DNA of 64,000 bases from UMGS1590 sp963558655. Its GTDB lineage: Bacteria > Bacillota > Peptococcia > Peptococcales > Peptococcaceae. Below the pieces are notes generated by a model. That model ran no database searches, was not told the DNA's origin, and saw only the letters and a program-made list of their open reading frames with translations. The stretch's first letter is position 1; each line of letters begins with the position of its first letter. Positions 41,613-49,961 of the stretch are shown here, in pieces. Location of the stretch: NCBI GenBank assembly GCA_963558655.1, contig CAUWHJ010000007.1:43258-107257 (forward strand), given 5' to 3'. The position numbers and the translations under genes are program-made.

Positions 41613-42257
41613 TCACACTTGTGGCTCGTTGAGCCGTTTATAATATTTATCTGCCTGGTAAAGCGCCACACATGGATTGTGGCCAAGCACACGGTCTTTA
41701 GTGACAACAGCGGTGCAGAGCGCATCGGAGTGTTTCATAAAGAGGCTGTCATGCCCCACGCAAAGCCCCATGATGAGGTTCAAGTCGGTGCCAGCTTCGT
41801 TGAGTGCCAATGCTTGCAAAACCGGATTGCACATATTCACGCCAACGGCTTCACATTCTTTCGGAATACCGATGGACACTTTAGGATTGGCGCCCATTTT
41901 GCACACAGCACCGTACACCTCGAAGCCATTGGTGCGTAAAATTTTCGCCAGGATGCGCGATTCTTCAATGAGTCCGGCGCAAGTGGCGATGCCCAGCTTG
42001 TGTGCGCCGATTTTTTTCGCAAACTGCATCACTTCTTCCACGCGTGTGCGCTTGCCATAGCCTTCGTATTCCACCTCGGCAGCGGCAACCGCCACACGGT
42101 TGTTTTCCGGCTCACGCAAAAGTTCCAGCGAACGCGCCTGCACGTCCTCCGGCACGTTGGTGGTGAGGCAGAAGTCTGGATATTTGCCTTCTTCGCCACG
42201 GCGACAATTCACCACATGGCAATCCACACAGGAGAGTGGCGTTTTGTTTTCTTCCAT
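41613..42257 (-). CDS. DUF1847 cysteine-rich protein
   Basis: A 214-residue protein typical of the DUF1847 family of anaerobes. It has an N-terminal metal-binding-like cluster CVDCHVVNCRRGEEGKYPDFC and further cysteines in IATCAGLIEES, AVCKMGANP, GVNMCNP, GLCVGHDSLF and GHNPCVALYQ. These suggest a metal or Fe-S site. Function is unknown; the fold may resemble a metal-dependent reductase accessory. It is co-transcribed with the downstream GNAT gene. Confidence 0.88.
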   Translation of the reverse strand: MEENKTPLSCVDCHVVNCRRGEEGKYPDFCLTTNVPEDVQARSLELLREPENNRVAVAAAEVEYEGYGKRTRVEEVMQFAKKIGAHKLGIATCAGLIEESRILAKILRTNGFEVYGAVCKMGANPKVSIGIPKECEAVGVNMCNPVLQALALNEAGTDLNLIMGLCVGHDSLFMKHSDALCTAVVTKDRVLGHNPCVALYQADKYYKRLNEPQV

Positions 42258-42405
42258 TCAGAATTCCTTCTTTCTCATGAATTGTCTCCAGTATAACACC
42301 GCTTTTCTTCTTTTACCATATCTGCATACGAAACGCCCTTGCGCGAACGCCGCTTTTTTGTGATAATGAAGGTAACTATGTTCCTTGAGCAAAGGAGGAA
42401 ACCCT

Positions 42406-44025
42406 ATGCAATGTCCATACTGCCACGCCGAGGATCAGGAAGGGCGTTTTTGCAAAATCTGCGGCAAACCGTTGAACGAAGAAGCCAGCGATCTCACACG
42501 CGTGATGCCGCCGCTGGACGCCCTGCATGAAAAGCCAGCCACGGCAGCAGACACAGAAGAAACTGCTCCGCCGCCGGACACATCGGCAGCAAACGACACG
42601 TCAGAGAATCCAGAGACATCAACAGATGATGCACCAGCTTCTGATGGAAGCGATGAGGTGCAAGATGAGGCATCAACAGACCCTGACATAGCGGGTGAAG
42701 AAACAGAAAAGCCAACAGAAGATGCCGAAGATACCACGCTGCCGCCGCTGCCAGCCTTTCTCACCGAAGACGAGGAGGGCGCATACGACAGCGACGAGAA
42801 CGCCGCCAAAGAAGAAAAAATGGCCGCCCTGCGAAAGCGTGCGCTCACTATCTGTGCGCTTGTCATCGGTATCGCTTTGGCAGCCATCGCCGCCTTCTAT
42901 CTTTTCACCGATATTTTCGATACCACTCCGCAAGCTGACCCTAATGAGCAAGTGAAAAATGCCGACATTGTAGCACCGGACACCAGTTTGGCGGAAGACA
43001 CCATTGTTGGCCATTGGCGCCACTACAACACCGGCAGTGTCATTGAAAAAATCGGCACCAGCCGCTACCGCTGGACCATCGGCGATGAGGTTTATCAGCT
43101 TGATTTCAAAGACAACCTCTATGTGTACAAAGATGAAAACGGCAATGTGTACAACTTTGCCCTCACCAATGCCGACCGTCTCCAGCTGACTTCCAGCAAC
43201 GATAAGAGCGGCGGCCTCATTACCGACCCTGTTTTTGAATCCGGCTACACCTGCGGCCGTGTTGGGCAAGATGGCACCATGGCGCAAAGTATGCGTGTCA
43301 ATCCAGATGCGTTTAACATTGTGGGCAAAACCTACGCCGAACTCGCCGGCACCTTTGGGCCAGGCTCGCTCTCGGTGATTGGCGACAACCAATACATCAT
43401 CTTCCGTGCCCAGGGCGGCAATTTTGCCGTGCAGTTTGAAGGCGAAACGGTGCCGCTGCAAGCCGATGGCGATCAGGATTATCAGGTAACGCCGCTCCAC
43501 AGCCAGTCTGCAAATTACAGCGTTGTGCCACTCAGCTATGATACCACCACACCACCAAGCACCACCACGCCTGGTGATGATTCTGGTGGTACGACAAATC
43601 CACCTAGTGGCAATACCACACCTGGCGACAACACTGGTAACAGCAATACGCAAACACCGCCAAGCACGTCTACCAGTGATGATGACGAGGACAAAGACAC
43701 CGAATACACCGTAGAAATTCCGGATATGCCAACCTTCCCATCGACCACAGCGGTAGCCACCGGCGTGGTTTGGGCAGATTTAGGCTTCGTCATTGAAAAC
43801 GCACCAGATACCCTAAGTGTCAACGACCTTTCGGCGGTGCTCGGCATTGCGCTGGAAGTGGGCACGGCGCCAGCCAACGAAAGTGGTTTTAACTTCTTTG
43901 GCATGGATGAAGGCTACTTTGCCGGCACCTATGCCTATGGCGACCACAGCTTCTACATCAGCGGCTATGGCTCCAGTGCGCTCGAACCAGATAAAACCAT
44001 TCTCTTTATTCAACAAATCAGCTAA
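42406..44025 (+). CDS. Membrane-anchored protein with N-terminal zinc ribbon
   Basis: A 539-residue protein. Residues 1-20 form a zinc ribbon (MQCPYCHAEDQEGRFCKICG). An acidic, T/P/E-rich disordered region follows, then one membrane helix at ~143-165 (RALTICALVIGIALAAIAAFYLF). Outside the membrane are a beta-rich domain (GHWRHYNTGSVIEKIGTSRYRWTIGDEVYQ), a Thr/Pro/Gly linker and a C-terminal domain ending in FAGTYAYGDHSFYISGYGSS. The ribbon probably acts in the cytoplasm. GGAGG precedes the ATG at 42406. Function unknown. Confidence 0.8.
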   Translation: MQCPYCHAEDQEGRFCKICGKPLNEEASDLTRVMPPLDALHEKPATAADTEETAPPPDTSAANDTSENPETSTDDAPASDGSDEVQDEASTDPDIAGEETEKPTEDAEDTTLPPLPAFLTEDEEGAYDSDENAAKEEKMAALRKRALTICALVIGIALAAIAAFYLFTDIFDTTPQADPNEQVKNADIVAPDTSLAEDTIVGHWRHYNTGSVIEKIGTSRYRWTIGDEVYQLDFKDNLYVYKDENGNVYNFALTNADRLQLTSSNDKSGGLITDPVFESGYTCGRVGQDGTMAQSMRVNPDAFNIVGKTYAELAGTFGPGSLSVIGDNQYIIFRAQGGNFAVQFEGETVPLQADGDQDYQVTPLHSQSANYSVVPLSYDTTTPPSTTTPGDDSGGTTNPPSGNTTPGDNTGNSNTQTPPSTSTSDDDEDKDTEYTVEIPDMPTFPSTTAVATGVVWADLGFVIENAPDTLSVNDLSAVLGIALEVGTAPANESGFNFFGMDEGYFAGTYAYGDHSFYISGYGSSALEPDKTILFIQQIS

Positions 44026-44029
44026 AACG

Positions 44030-44062
44030 TGCAGGCTCTCTTTTCAAAAAAGAGGGCCTGTT
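44030..44062 (+). terminator. Probable terminator after the zinc-ribbon gene
   Basis: CAGGC-CTCTTT and AAAGAG-GCCTG arms pair around a short loop, but the downstream T-run is broken (TTTGTCATTTT). Confidence 0.6.
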
Positions 44063-44142
44063 TGTCATTTTATTGATAGGAACTTGTCACCATTCTTTGT
44101 TAAAATAGAGGCAAGGCTTTCATTAAAAGGAGGTGTAACTCT

Positions 44143-45426
44143 ATGCACAAACGATTTTTTCAACTCTGCGTGTGCCTGTTGGCGCTTATCGCCGGCAGTG
44201 TGTTCTTGCAGCCGCAAGCTGCCGCCGCTGCCGATGTTTCGCCGTCACAATCGCTCTTTGGCACAACAAGTAACGTGGTGAACCCTTATCAGAGTTTCGG
44301 TGTACAAATCACCCTGCGTGACGCCGCCGGTGTCAACATTTCAAGCACCCCGAGCGGCAAAGTTTATCTCTGGGCCACCGATGAAAACGGCAACATCTCA
44401 AACGGGCTTGATGTGGTGGAACTCTCCCTCGGCGATGGCGTGTATATGCATCAAACCGAACGCCGCGGTGTGCTGATTATGGACGCTGCATCGCTTATCA
44501 AACCACAGCGTTTTAACCTGACCTTGGCCAGCAAAGGCAACTACGAACTGCACGCCCTCTATATGCCAACCGGCAGCATTGACCCAAACAACGTAGGCGA
44601 CTATTGGCCTTACGAGCTGACTGGTTCCAGTTTGGCTGAGCGCAGCATCAGTGTCAACGCCACGCCGCCTTCCGATGTAGGCATGATGGTGGTTTCAACC
44701 AAAATTCGCGGCATCAACGTGGATTCTTTCCTCGTTTCCAACCCACGCAATCAAACGCTGAACACGCCAATCTCCATCGACCAGAGCGGCGCTGCCGTCA
44801 CCGATGTGCAGCTGGCGCTCTTGCGTGAGAACGGCGTCTCCGTGGGGCCTGATGTGCCGGTGTACATCAACTGCGTCTCCAACTCTGTCGTCCTCTCTAA
44901 TGTGCTCGTGCACACCGACGAAAACGGCATTGCCCACTTCACCATGCACGGCCTTGTTTCCGACGGTGACACCCTGCAACTGCGGTTGAGCGTGAACGAT
45001 GCCCCTGTGGTGGTGCCACTGTCCAGTTACGAATACAAGCCGGAACGGGTGCGCTTTGACATTGGCTCTAAGCTCATTGATGTTGACGGCCGCACCATGG
45101 AAATCGACACCGCTCCAGTGGTGCGCGGCGGCCGCACCTATGTGCCATACCGTGCCATCGGCGAACTGTTGGGCGCTCGCATTGAATACGACAGCAACGT
45201 GCGTACCATCACCACCATCTTTGATGGCCGCACCTTAACCATGACAGTCGGCTACAACAACTATGCCGTCGATGGTGTGGTTTATCCGATGGACGCCGCA
45301 CCATACATCAACAGCGACGGCCGCACCATGGTGCCAATCCGTTTCGTAGCGGAAGTCATCGGCTATGACGTACAAGCCATCACAAACGGCGGCCTGACCA
45401 CAGGCGTTCTCTTTACACGCCGCTAA
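44143..45426 (+). CDS. Secreted protein with copper-amine-oxidase-N / stalk domain
   Basis: A 427-residue exported protein with signal peptide MHKRFFQLCVCLLALIAGSVFLQPQAAAAA. Two Ig-like regions (SLFGTTSNVVNPYQSFGVQITLRDAAGVNISS and ISVNATPPSDVGMMVVSTKIRG) precede a C-terminal Cu_amine_oxidN1/stalk domain (DTAPVVRGGRTYVPYRAIGELLGARIEYDSNVRTIT, APYINSDGRTMVPIRFVAEVIGYDV). Such domains bind the cell wall or carbohydrates, not copper. AAAGGAGGTG precedes the ATG. Likely a wall-associated protein. Confidence 0.88.
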   Translation: MHKRFFQLCVCLLALIAGSVFLQPQAAAAADVSPSQSLFGTTSNVVNPYQSFGVQITLRDAAGVNISSTPSGKVYLWATDENGNISNGLDVVELSLGDGVYMHQTERRGVLIMDAASLIKPQRFNLTLASKGNYELHALYMPTGSIDPNNVGDYWPYELTGSSLAERSISVNATPPSDVGMMVVSTKIRGINVDSFLVSNPRNQTLNTPISIDQSGAAVTDVQLALLRENGVSVGPDVPVYINCVSNSVVLSNVLVHTDENGIAHFTMHGLVSDGDTLQLRLSVNDAPVVVPLSSYEYKPERVRFDIGSKLIDVDGRTMEIDTAPVVRGGRTYVPYRAIGELLGARIEYDSNVRTITTIFDGRTLTMTVGYNNYAVDGVVYPMDAAPYINSDGRTMVPIRFVAEVIGYDVQAITNGGLTTGVLFTRR

Positions 45427-45431
45427 AAAAA

Positions 45432-45461
45432 CGCAGAACCCTTTTCGGGTTCTGTTTTTTT
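45432..45461 (+). terminator. Intrinsic terminator of the stalk-domain gene
   Basis: CAGAACCC and GGGTTCTG pair around a five-base loop, then seven T residues. Confidence 0.9.
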
Positions 45462-45475
45462 ACAGTCACTCACGC

Positions 45476-45504
45476 TTGACAAGGGCTTTTCGGCACGTTA
45501 CAAT
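45476..45504 (+). promoter_or_regulatory. Consensus promoter of the MATE transporter leader
   Basis: TTGACA at 45476-45481 and TACAAT at 45499-45504 are 17 bases apart. Transcription would start near 45511, leaving a ~95-base leader. Confidence 0.85.
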
Positions 45505-45510
45505 AAAGCC

Positions 45511-45605
45511 GTAAAATTTTTGCGTGGATTTTTCCGGATTACGATCATCTTTTCGCCACACAGCCTTGGTGCTGTGCGGCGTTTTTTTTGTGCAAAGGAG
45601 GACTT
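45511..45605 (+). promoter_or_regulatory. Attenuator-like leader of the MATE gene
   Basis: Between promoter and ribosome site lies CGCCACACAGC-loop-GCTGTGCGGCG (45554-45581) followed by T8, a full intrinsic terminator with one mismatch. All transcripts from this promoter meet it before the gene, so expression needs readthrough or antitermination. The ~43 bases before it (to TTTTCGCC) are too short for most known riboswitches; no family was recognised. Confidence 0.6.
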
Positions 45606-46934
45606 ATGAGCGAAACCTTTATGAAAGAGCGACCGGTGCTGCCGTTGCTCCTCTCCATGTCGCTGCCAATGGTGCTATCTATGCTGGTCAATGCACTTTA
45701 TAACATCGTGGACAGCTTTTTTGTGGCACAGATTAGTGAAACCGCCATGACAGCCCTTTCCCTGGTATTTCCGCTGCAAAACCTCATCAATGCCGTAGGT
45801 ATCGGCTTTGGTATTGGCGTGGGTGCGGTGATTTCTTATTGTCTCGGCGCCGATGAACGTCAGCAAGCCGACTGTGCGGCAAGCCTCGGTTTGGCTCTAG
45901 CGCTCCTTCATAGCCTTGTGCTCACAGTCATTTGTATTGGCATTTTGCCAACCTTTCTCGCGCTCTTCACCAACGATACCACCGTGCAAGCTTTAGGGAT
46001 ACGATATGGCCAGGTCGCCTTTCTCTTCACCCTTGCCAACGCAGCCGCCATGGCCTTTGAAAAAATTTTTCAAGCCGTAGGCCGCATGAAAGTAACAATG
46101 GTAAGCCTTGGTATTGGCTGCATCACAAACATTATCTTAGACCCCATGTTCATTTTCGGTCTTGGGCCTTTCCCTGCACTGGGCATCGAAGGTGCAGCCC
46201 TGGCTACCGGATTGGGACAAACACTCTCACTTCTAATCTACCTCATCATTTACCGCCTGCGCCCACTCTCTGTACACATCACCCGTCGTGCTCTGCGCCC
46301 GGAGCGCCATCTTATAAAACGTCTTTACGCTATTGGTGTTCCTGCCACCTTAAACCTGGCATTGCCATCACTCCTGATCTCTGCTCTCAACGCCATCCTC
46401 GCCACTTATTCAGCCGTCTATGTTCTCGTGCTCGGCATCTACTACAAACTGCAAACTTTTCTCTACCTGCCAGCCAATGGCATCATCCAAGGCATGCGCC
46501 CGCTTATTGGCTACAACTATGGTGCCGGCGAACATGCGCGTGTGCGCAAAATATTCACAGCCGTCCTTATCATGAGCGGCGGCATCATGCTGCTTGGCAC
46601 CCTCCTTTGTTTTGTTGCACCCGACGCCATTATGCGGCTCTTCACCCACACGCCAACCACTATTGCCGCTGGTGCCACTGCACTGCGCACCATCTCCTGC
46701 GGCTTCATCGTTTCTGCTGTTTCTGTCACCTGCTCGGGTGCTTTAGAAGGGCTTGGCAAAGGCTTCCCTTCTCTGATCATCTCCCTTTGCCGCTACCTTC
46801 TGCTCATTCTTCCGCTTGCCTTCATTCTCAGCCGCTTTCTCGGCCCAGAAGGCGTATGGCATGCCTTCTGGCTCACTGAAACAGCCAGCGCCCTGGTAAG
46901 TCTCGTCGTCTACCGACGCGCACTACGCGCATGA
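45606..46934 (+). CDS. MATE family efflux transporter
   Basis: A 442-residue protein with twelve membrane segments in two homologous halves: PLLLSMSLPMVLSMLVNALYNIVDSFFVAQISETAMTALSLVFP and GVPATLNLALPSLLISALNAILATYSA. The helix-1 and helix-7 patterns and YNYGAGEHARVRK match Na+/H+-coupled MATE drug exporters of the DinF/NorM type common in Bacillota. AAAGGAGG precedes the ATG at 45606. The leader terminator suggests inducible expression. Confidence 0.92.
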   Translation: MSETFMKERPVLPLLLSMSLPMVLSMLVNALYNIVDSFFVAQISETAMTALSLVFPLQNLINAVGIGFGIGVGAVISYCLGADERQQADCAASLGLALALLHSLVLTVICIGILPTFLALFTNDTTVQALGIRYGQVAFLFTLANAAAMAFEKIFQAVGRMKVTMVSLGIGCITNIILDPMFIFGLGPFPALGIEGAALATGLGQTLSLLIYLIIYRLRPLSVHITRRALRPERHLIKRLYAIGVPATLNLALPSLLISALNAILATYSAVYVLVLGIYYKLQTFLYLPANGIIQGMRPLIGYNYGAGEHARVRKIFTAVLIMSGGIMLLGTLLCFVAPDAIMRLFTHTPTTIAAGATALRTISCGFIVSAVSVTCSGALEGLGKGFPSLIISLCRYLLLILPLAFILSRFLGPEGVWHAFWLTETASALVSLVVYRRALRA

Positions 46935-46976
46935 AAAATCCCCATGAAAAGCGCTTCGCTTCTCATGGGGATTTCC
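46935..46976 (+). terminator. Intrinsic terminator of the MATE gene
   Basis: AAATCCCCATGA...TCATGGGGATTT arms with partly paired GAAAAGCG / CGCTTCTC centre, followed by CCTTTGG. Confidence 0.75.
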
Positions 46977-47041
46977 TTTGGCATCCGGATTAGTTCTAAT
47001 ATAATAAACATCTTTTCTAAAACTTCTGCGGCTCAAACAAT

Positions 47042-47067
47042 AAAAAAGACACCACACCAGGCGTCTT
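47042..47067 (-). terminator. Minus-strand terminator beyond the toxin-antitoxin locus
   Basis: On the minus strand AAGACGCC and GGTGTCTT (one wobble) pair, followed by TTTTATT. It probably ends the grpB-cytidine deaminase transcript after it crosses the toxin locus antisense. Confidence 0.6.
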
Positions 47068-47148
47068 GTATGGTATCATCATTGCATGAGTCACCATGAT
47101 GGTGGGCGGTTGGCCTTCTTACATCTTCGGATGGAAGGGGGTGAGGCC

Positions 47149-47232
47149 ATGGGTATTCTTGAAGTCATTGGCTTAATCAGCCTTGTGTTGATGGCCCTTG
47201 AAGTCGGATTCCATTTTGGACAAAAAAAGTAA
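47149..47232 (+). CDS. Type I toxin-antitoxin system: small holin-like toxin
   Basis: A 27-residue peptide, MGILEVIGLISLVLMALEVG followed by FHFGQKK: one membrane helix with a basic C-terminus. AAGGGGGTGAGG precedes the ATG. The surrounding DNA (CTTCTTACATCTTCGGATGG upstream; downstream AACCGCC and GCGGTTACTATAACCA) closely follows the putative holin-like toxin loci widespread in Bacillota chromosomes. Overproduction of such peptides depolarises the membrane; the antisense RNA keeps it silent. An extended -10 (TGGTATCAT, 47071-47079) is the likely promoter. Confidence 0.85.
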   Translation: MGILEVIGLISLVLMALEVGFHFGQKK

Positions 47233-47304
47233 CCGCCCCAGGCTAAGGTTGCGGTTACTATAACCAAAAACCTAGGCCAACCGTCCTCCGGTGGCTCTTT
47301 TTCT
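47222..47304 (-). ncRNA. Antisense RNA antitoxin
   Basis: A ~83-base RNA would start near 47304 from the promoter at 47339-47311, run antisense to the toxin 3' untranslated region, and end at a hairpin AGTAACCGC...GCGGTTACT (47259-47228) followed by T7. It overlaps the toxin stop codon and last codons, the arrangement of RatA/SR4-type antitoxins. Confidence 0.8.
47276..47303 (+). terminator. Terminator of the toxin mRNA
   Basis: GCCAACCG and CGGTGGC pair with one bulge around TCCT-C, followed by TCTTTTTC. The antitoxin transcript covers this region. Confidence 0.7.
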
Positions 47305-47310
47305 ATGTTC

Positions 47311-47339
47311 ATTATAGCATTACAGATGGTTAGATACAA
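47311..47339 (-). promoter_or_regulatory. Promoter of the antisense antitoxin RNA
   Basis: On the minus strand TTGTAT (47339-47334) and TATAAT (47316-47311) are separated by exactly 17 bases. Confidence 0.8.
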
Positions 47340-47355
47340 CAGGCAAATAGAAGCA

Positions 47356-48279
47356 TCACTTTGCATGAGATGCCCTCTGGTCTTGATACCACCAGTCAGG
47401 CAAAAGCGTTTTCAACCGCAGCGTCTGCTTTTTGTCGTAGTCCCATAAAATTTCTATGTCGCCGGCCGCTTTATCCAACTGCATCATCAGTTCACGGCAG
47501 GCACCACATGGCAGGCCTACTTGCCCATCTGGCATGACAACAACCAGCTTTGTCACCTGGCTTTCCCCATTGGTAATCATATTGGCCAGCGCATTGCGTT
47601 CAGCACATAGCCCCAGCGAACAAGCGGTATCAATGCAAACGCCAACATAGATATGCCCTGTCGCTGTAAGAAGGGCAGCTGACACAGCGCCAGCCTCTAC
47701 CAACGCAGAAATGCTTCTCTCATGCTGTACGCTTTTTGCTGCAAGATACAAACGCTCCCATTCGTCCTCATAAGTGGAAAGCGCACGTGCTTCTATCTCG
47801 CGAACAAACTGTTCTTTGCCGTCACAGTAGCCGTCTATATCATAGGGAAACTGCCTGGCAAGGTTTTTCTTGATCTGGGCATACGCTGCGCGCTCTTTTT
47901 CGTGTGACCGCATATAGTCTCGGAAGGCAAGATGACGGCTGATGTTTTGCCAATCCTCTGCTTGAAAGATGTGCACTTGATGAGTGCGTTCGTCGCCGCC
48001 TTTACGCAGATAACGCCTGCCTGCGATGCCAAACTCACCAAGGTATTCATAGCCGATGGCTGAAAATTGTTCTGCAACAGCATCCACTTGTTCCAGGCTT
48101 CTCACAACAGCCATGATGTCAATAATCGGTTTGGCAGCCAAGCCAGGCACGGCTGTACTGCCAATGTGGTACATCGCCAGGCCGTTGTCTTTCAAGATGT
48201 CCGCCAAACGCGCCCGCTCACGCTCATAATCTTGCGGCCACCTGGCATCATAATCCAAAACGGTAATATGCTGCGGCAT
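47356..48279 (-). CDS. GrpB-cytidine deaminase fusion protein
   Basis: A 307-residue two-domain protein. Residues ~1-170 are a GrpB-type nucleotidyltransferase fold (VLDYDARWPQDYERERARLADIL, YHIGSTAVPGLAAKPIIDIMAVV, RTHQVHIFQAEDWQNISRHLAFRDYMRSH). Residues ~175-300 are a cytidine deaminase with zinc-site CAERNAL and PCGACRELMMQ. The deaminase converts cytidine to uridine; the GrpB part has no established activity, although the GSTAVPGLAAKPIID motif is a nucleotidyltransferase active site. The ATG at 48279 follows GAGGAGG. The fusion is unusual and may link nucleoside salvage to CoA or nucleotide modification. Confidence 0.88.
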   Translation of the reverse strand: MPQHITVLDYDARWPQDYERERARLADILKDNGLAMYHIGSTAVPGLAAKPIIDIMAVVRSLEQVDAVAEQFSAIGYEYLGEFGIAGRRYLRKGGDERTHQVHIFQAEDWQNISRHLAFRDYMRSHEKERAAYAQIKKNLARQFPYDIDGYCDGKEQFVREIEARALSTYEDEWERLYLAAKSVQHERSISALVEAGAVSAALLTATGHIYVGVCIDTACSLGLCAERNALANMITNGESQVTKLVVVMPDGQVGLPCGACRELMMQLDKAAGDIEILWDYDKKQTLRLKTLLPDWWYQDQRASHAK

Positions 48280-48433
48280 AAGGCGCCCCTCCTCTTCTCT
48301 TTCTAAAATTGCTTCATCTTGTCGTCTATGGTCCATCAAACCCATTGTACGCTTCACCGTCCGAAAATACAACAACAGCCCCAGCGAAAACGTGCGCTGG
48401 GGCTGTTCGTCTATACACCAAAATTATGTTCTG

Positions 48434-49300
48434 TTATTCCGCCATGTCTAACCCATTCAGCCAATATGCTGCTTGAATGGTATGTTTGCCCAAAATAGCA
48501 GTAGTGACACTGCCAACACCGCCCGGCACCGGCGTAATCATGCTGGCGTGTGGTTCAACGCTGTCATAATCCACATCACCGCAGAGTTTGTCGTTTTCGT
48601 CCACGTTAATGCCAACATCAATAACAATCTGGCCATCGGCTACCATATCACCAGTGATCATCTTCGCTTTGCCGGCACAGGCAACGAGCACATCGGCTTC
48701 GCGGCAACGCGCCGGTAGATCCACGGTTTTGGTATGGCAGATGGTTGGCGTGGCGTTTTGGCCAAGCATGAGCATCGCCAATGGTTTACCGACCACCATG
48801 CTGCGCCCCACAATGGTGACCCGTTTGCCGCGCAGTTCCACGCCACTTTGGGCAAGAATTTCCATCACAGCAGATGGTGTGCATGGCGCAAAGCCGGTTT
48901 TATCGCCGGCAAACACCTTCGCCGCATTGGCAGGGCTCATGCTGTCCACATCTTTCAGTGGATGGATCATTTTTTTCAATGGTTCCACGTCCAAATGTTT
49001 TGGCAGCGGCTGAAACAGCAAGATGCCATGAACGGATGGATCGTCATTGACACGCTTAAAGATTTTTTCCAGCTCCGCCTGTTCTACGTCCTCCGGCATG
49101 ACGATGTTTTTCACCGTCACTTTCATCGCTGCCATGCGTTTCATTGCCGAGCGTTCATAAGAAAGGTCGTCCGGGCGTTCACCAACACGCACGATGGCCA
49201 AGCATGGATCGATGCCCTTTGCACGCAGATTGTCGGCAAAGGGCGCAAGCTGCGCTTCCATCTTCGCAACGACTTCTTTGCCTAAGAGTTGTTGAGCCAT
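48434..49300 (-). CDS. folD: Methylenetetrahydrofolate dehydrogenase / methenyl-THF cyclohydrolase
   Basis: A 288-residue bifunctional enzyme interconverting 5,10-methylene-, methenyl- and 10-formyl-THF with NADP. Motifs: ERPDDLSYERSAMKRMAAMKV (catalytic Lys region), GILLFQPLPKHLD, the NAD(P) site VTIVGRSMVVGKPLAMLML and the C-terminal PVPGGVGSVTTAIL. The ATG at 49300 follows GGAGG by eight bases. It is the last gene of a run fhs-fchA-folD on the minus strand, handling the C1 unit released by the glycine cleavage system. Confidence 0.96.
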   Translation of the reverse strand: MAQQLLGKEVVAKMEAQLAPFADNLRAKGIDPCLAIVRVGERPDDLSYERSAMKRMAAMKVTVKNIVMPEDVEQAELEKIFKRVNDDPSVHGILLFQPLPKHLDVEPLKKMIHPLKDVDSMSPANAAKVFAGDKTGFAPCTPSAVMEILAQSGVELRGKRVTIVGRSMVVGKPLAMLMLGQNATPTICHTKTVDLPARCREADVLVACAGKAKMITGDMVADGQIVIDVGINVDENDKLCGDVDYDSVEPHASMITPVPGGVGSVTTAILGKHTIQAAYWLNGLDMAE

Positions 49301-49313
49301 TGACAAAACCTCC

Positions 49314-49931
49314 TTACTTCATGGCCGCAAGCACGCCGCTGTAAATGCGTTCTTTCAGCGCAGCGCCTTCAGCAATGATGGCATTGGCTTTGGCGTCAAG
49401 CTCGGCAGCGCGGTCGCGGTTCTGCATGGATTTGGTGTTAATGAAAACGTTGAGCGAAGCGCCTTCAATGGCAGCCTGTGCAAAGAGAATCCCCACACCA
49501 ACATCACTGATGGCGAGCTTGCTGCCTTTTTCCACCAGCACATCAAGCGCCTTAGCTGCTGCAAGCACCGTTTCCATGATATGCATTGGCACCACGCTGG
49601 CTTCGTAAAGCGCATTTTCCATGATGGTGTCACGCTCTGGGTTATCTTTTGGAATACTATAAGCCTTAGAGAGTGGCGCAAAAGCGACAGCATCGGCATC
49701 AACGAGATCAATGAGCTGATCGCGCAAGCTTTCCAAGTGCTCGCGCACCGCTTTCACGTCGTCTTCATAATCAGCGTATTTCTTTTTTCCGATGGTGAGA
49801 TTGGTCACCATCATGCCCAGCGCTGCCGCAAATGCACCAACGGCGGCGGATGCACCGCCGCCGCCAGGCACAGGCGCACTGGACGAAAGCTCGGAGAGAA
49901 AATCAACCGCGGATTTTTCGAGCATTTTCAT
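49314..49931 (-). CDS. fchA: Cyclodeaminase/cyclohydrolase family protein (methenyl-THF cyclohydrolase)
   Basis: A 205-residue helical protein: FLSELSSSAPVPGGGGASAAVGAFAAALGMMVTNLTIGKKKYADYEDDV, AYSIPKDNPERD, ISDVGVGILFAQAAIEGASLNVFIN. It belongs to the FTCD-C / FchA group; next to fhs it usually hydrolyses 5,10-methenyl-THF to 10-formyl-THF, the reverse of the acetogenic step. The ATG at 49931 follows AGAGGCG. It starts 30 bases after fhs ends and folD starts 13 bases after it. Confidence 0.9.
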   Translation of the reverse strand: MKMLEKSAVDFLSELSSSAPVPGGGGASAAVGAFAAALGMMVTNLTIGKKKYADYEDDVKAVREHLESLRDQLIDLVDADAVAFAPLSKAYSIPKDNPERDTIMENALYEASVVPMHIMETVLAAAKALDVLVEKGSKLAISDVGVGILFAQAAIEGASLNVFINTKSMQNRDRAAELDAKANAIIAEGAALKERIYSGVLAAMK

Positions 49932-49961
49932 CGTATCGCCTCTTTCATTCAATGATTCAGA

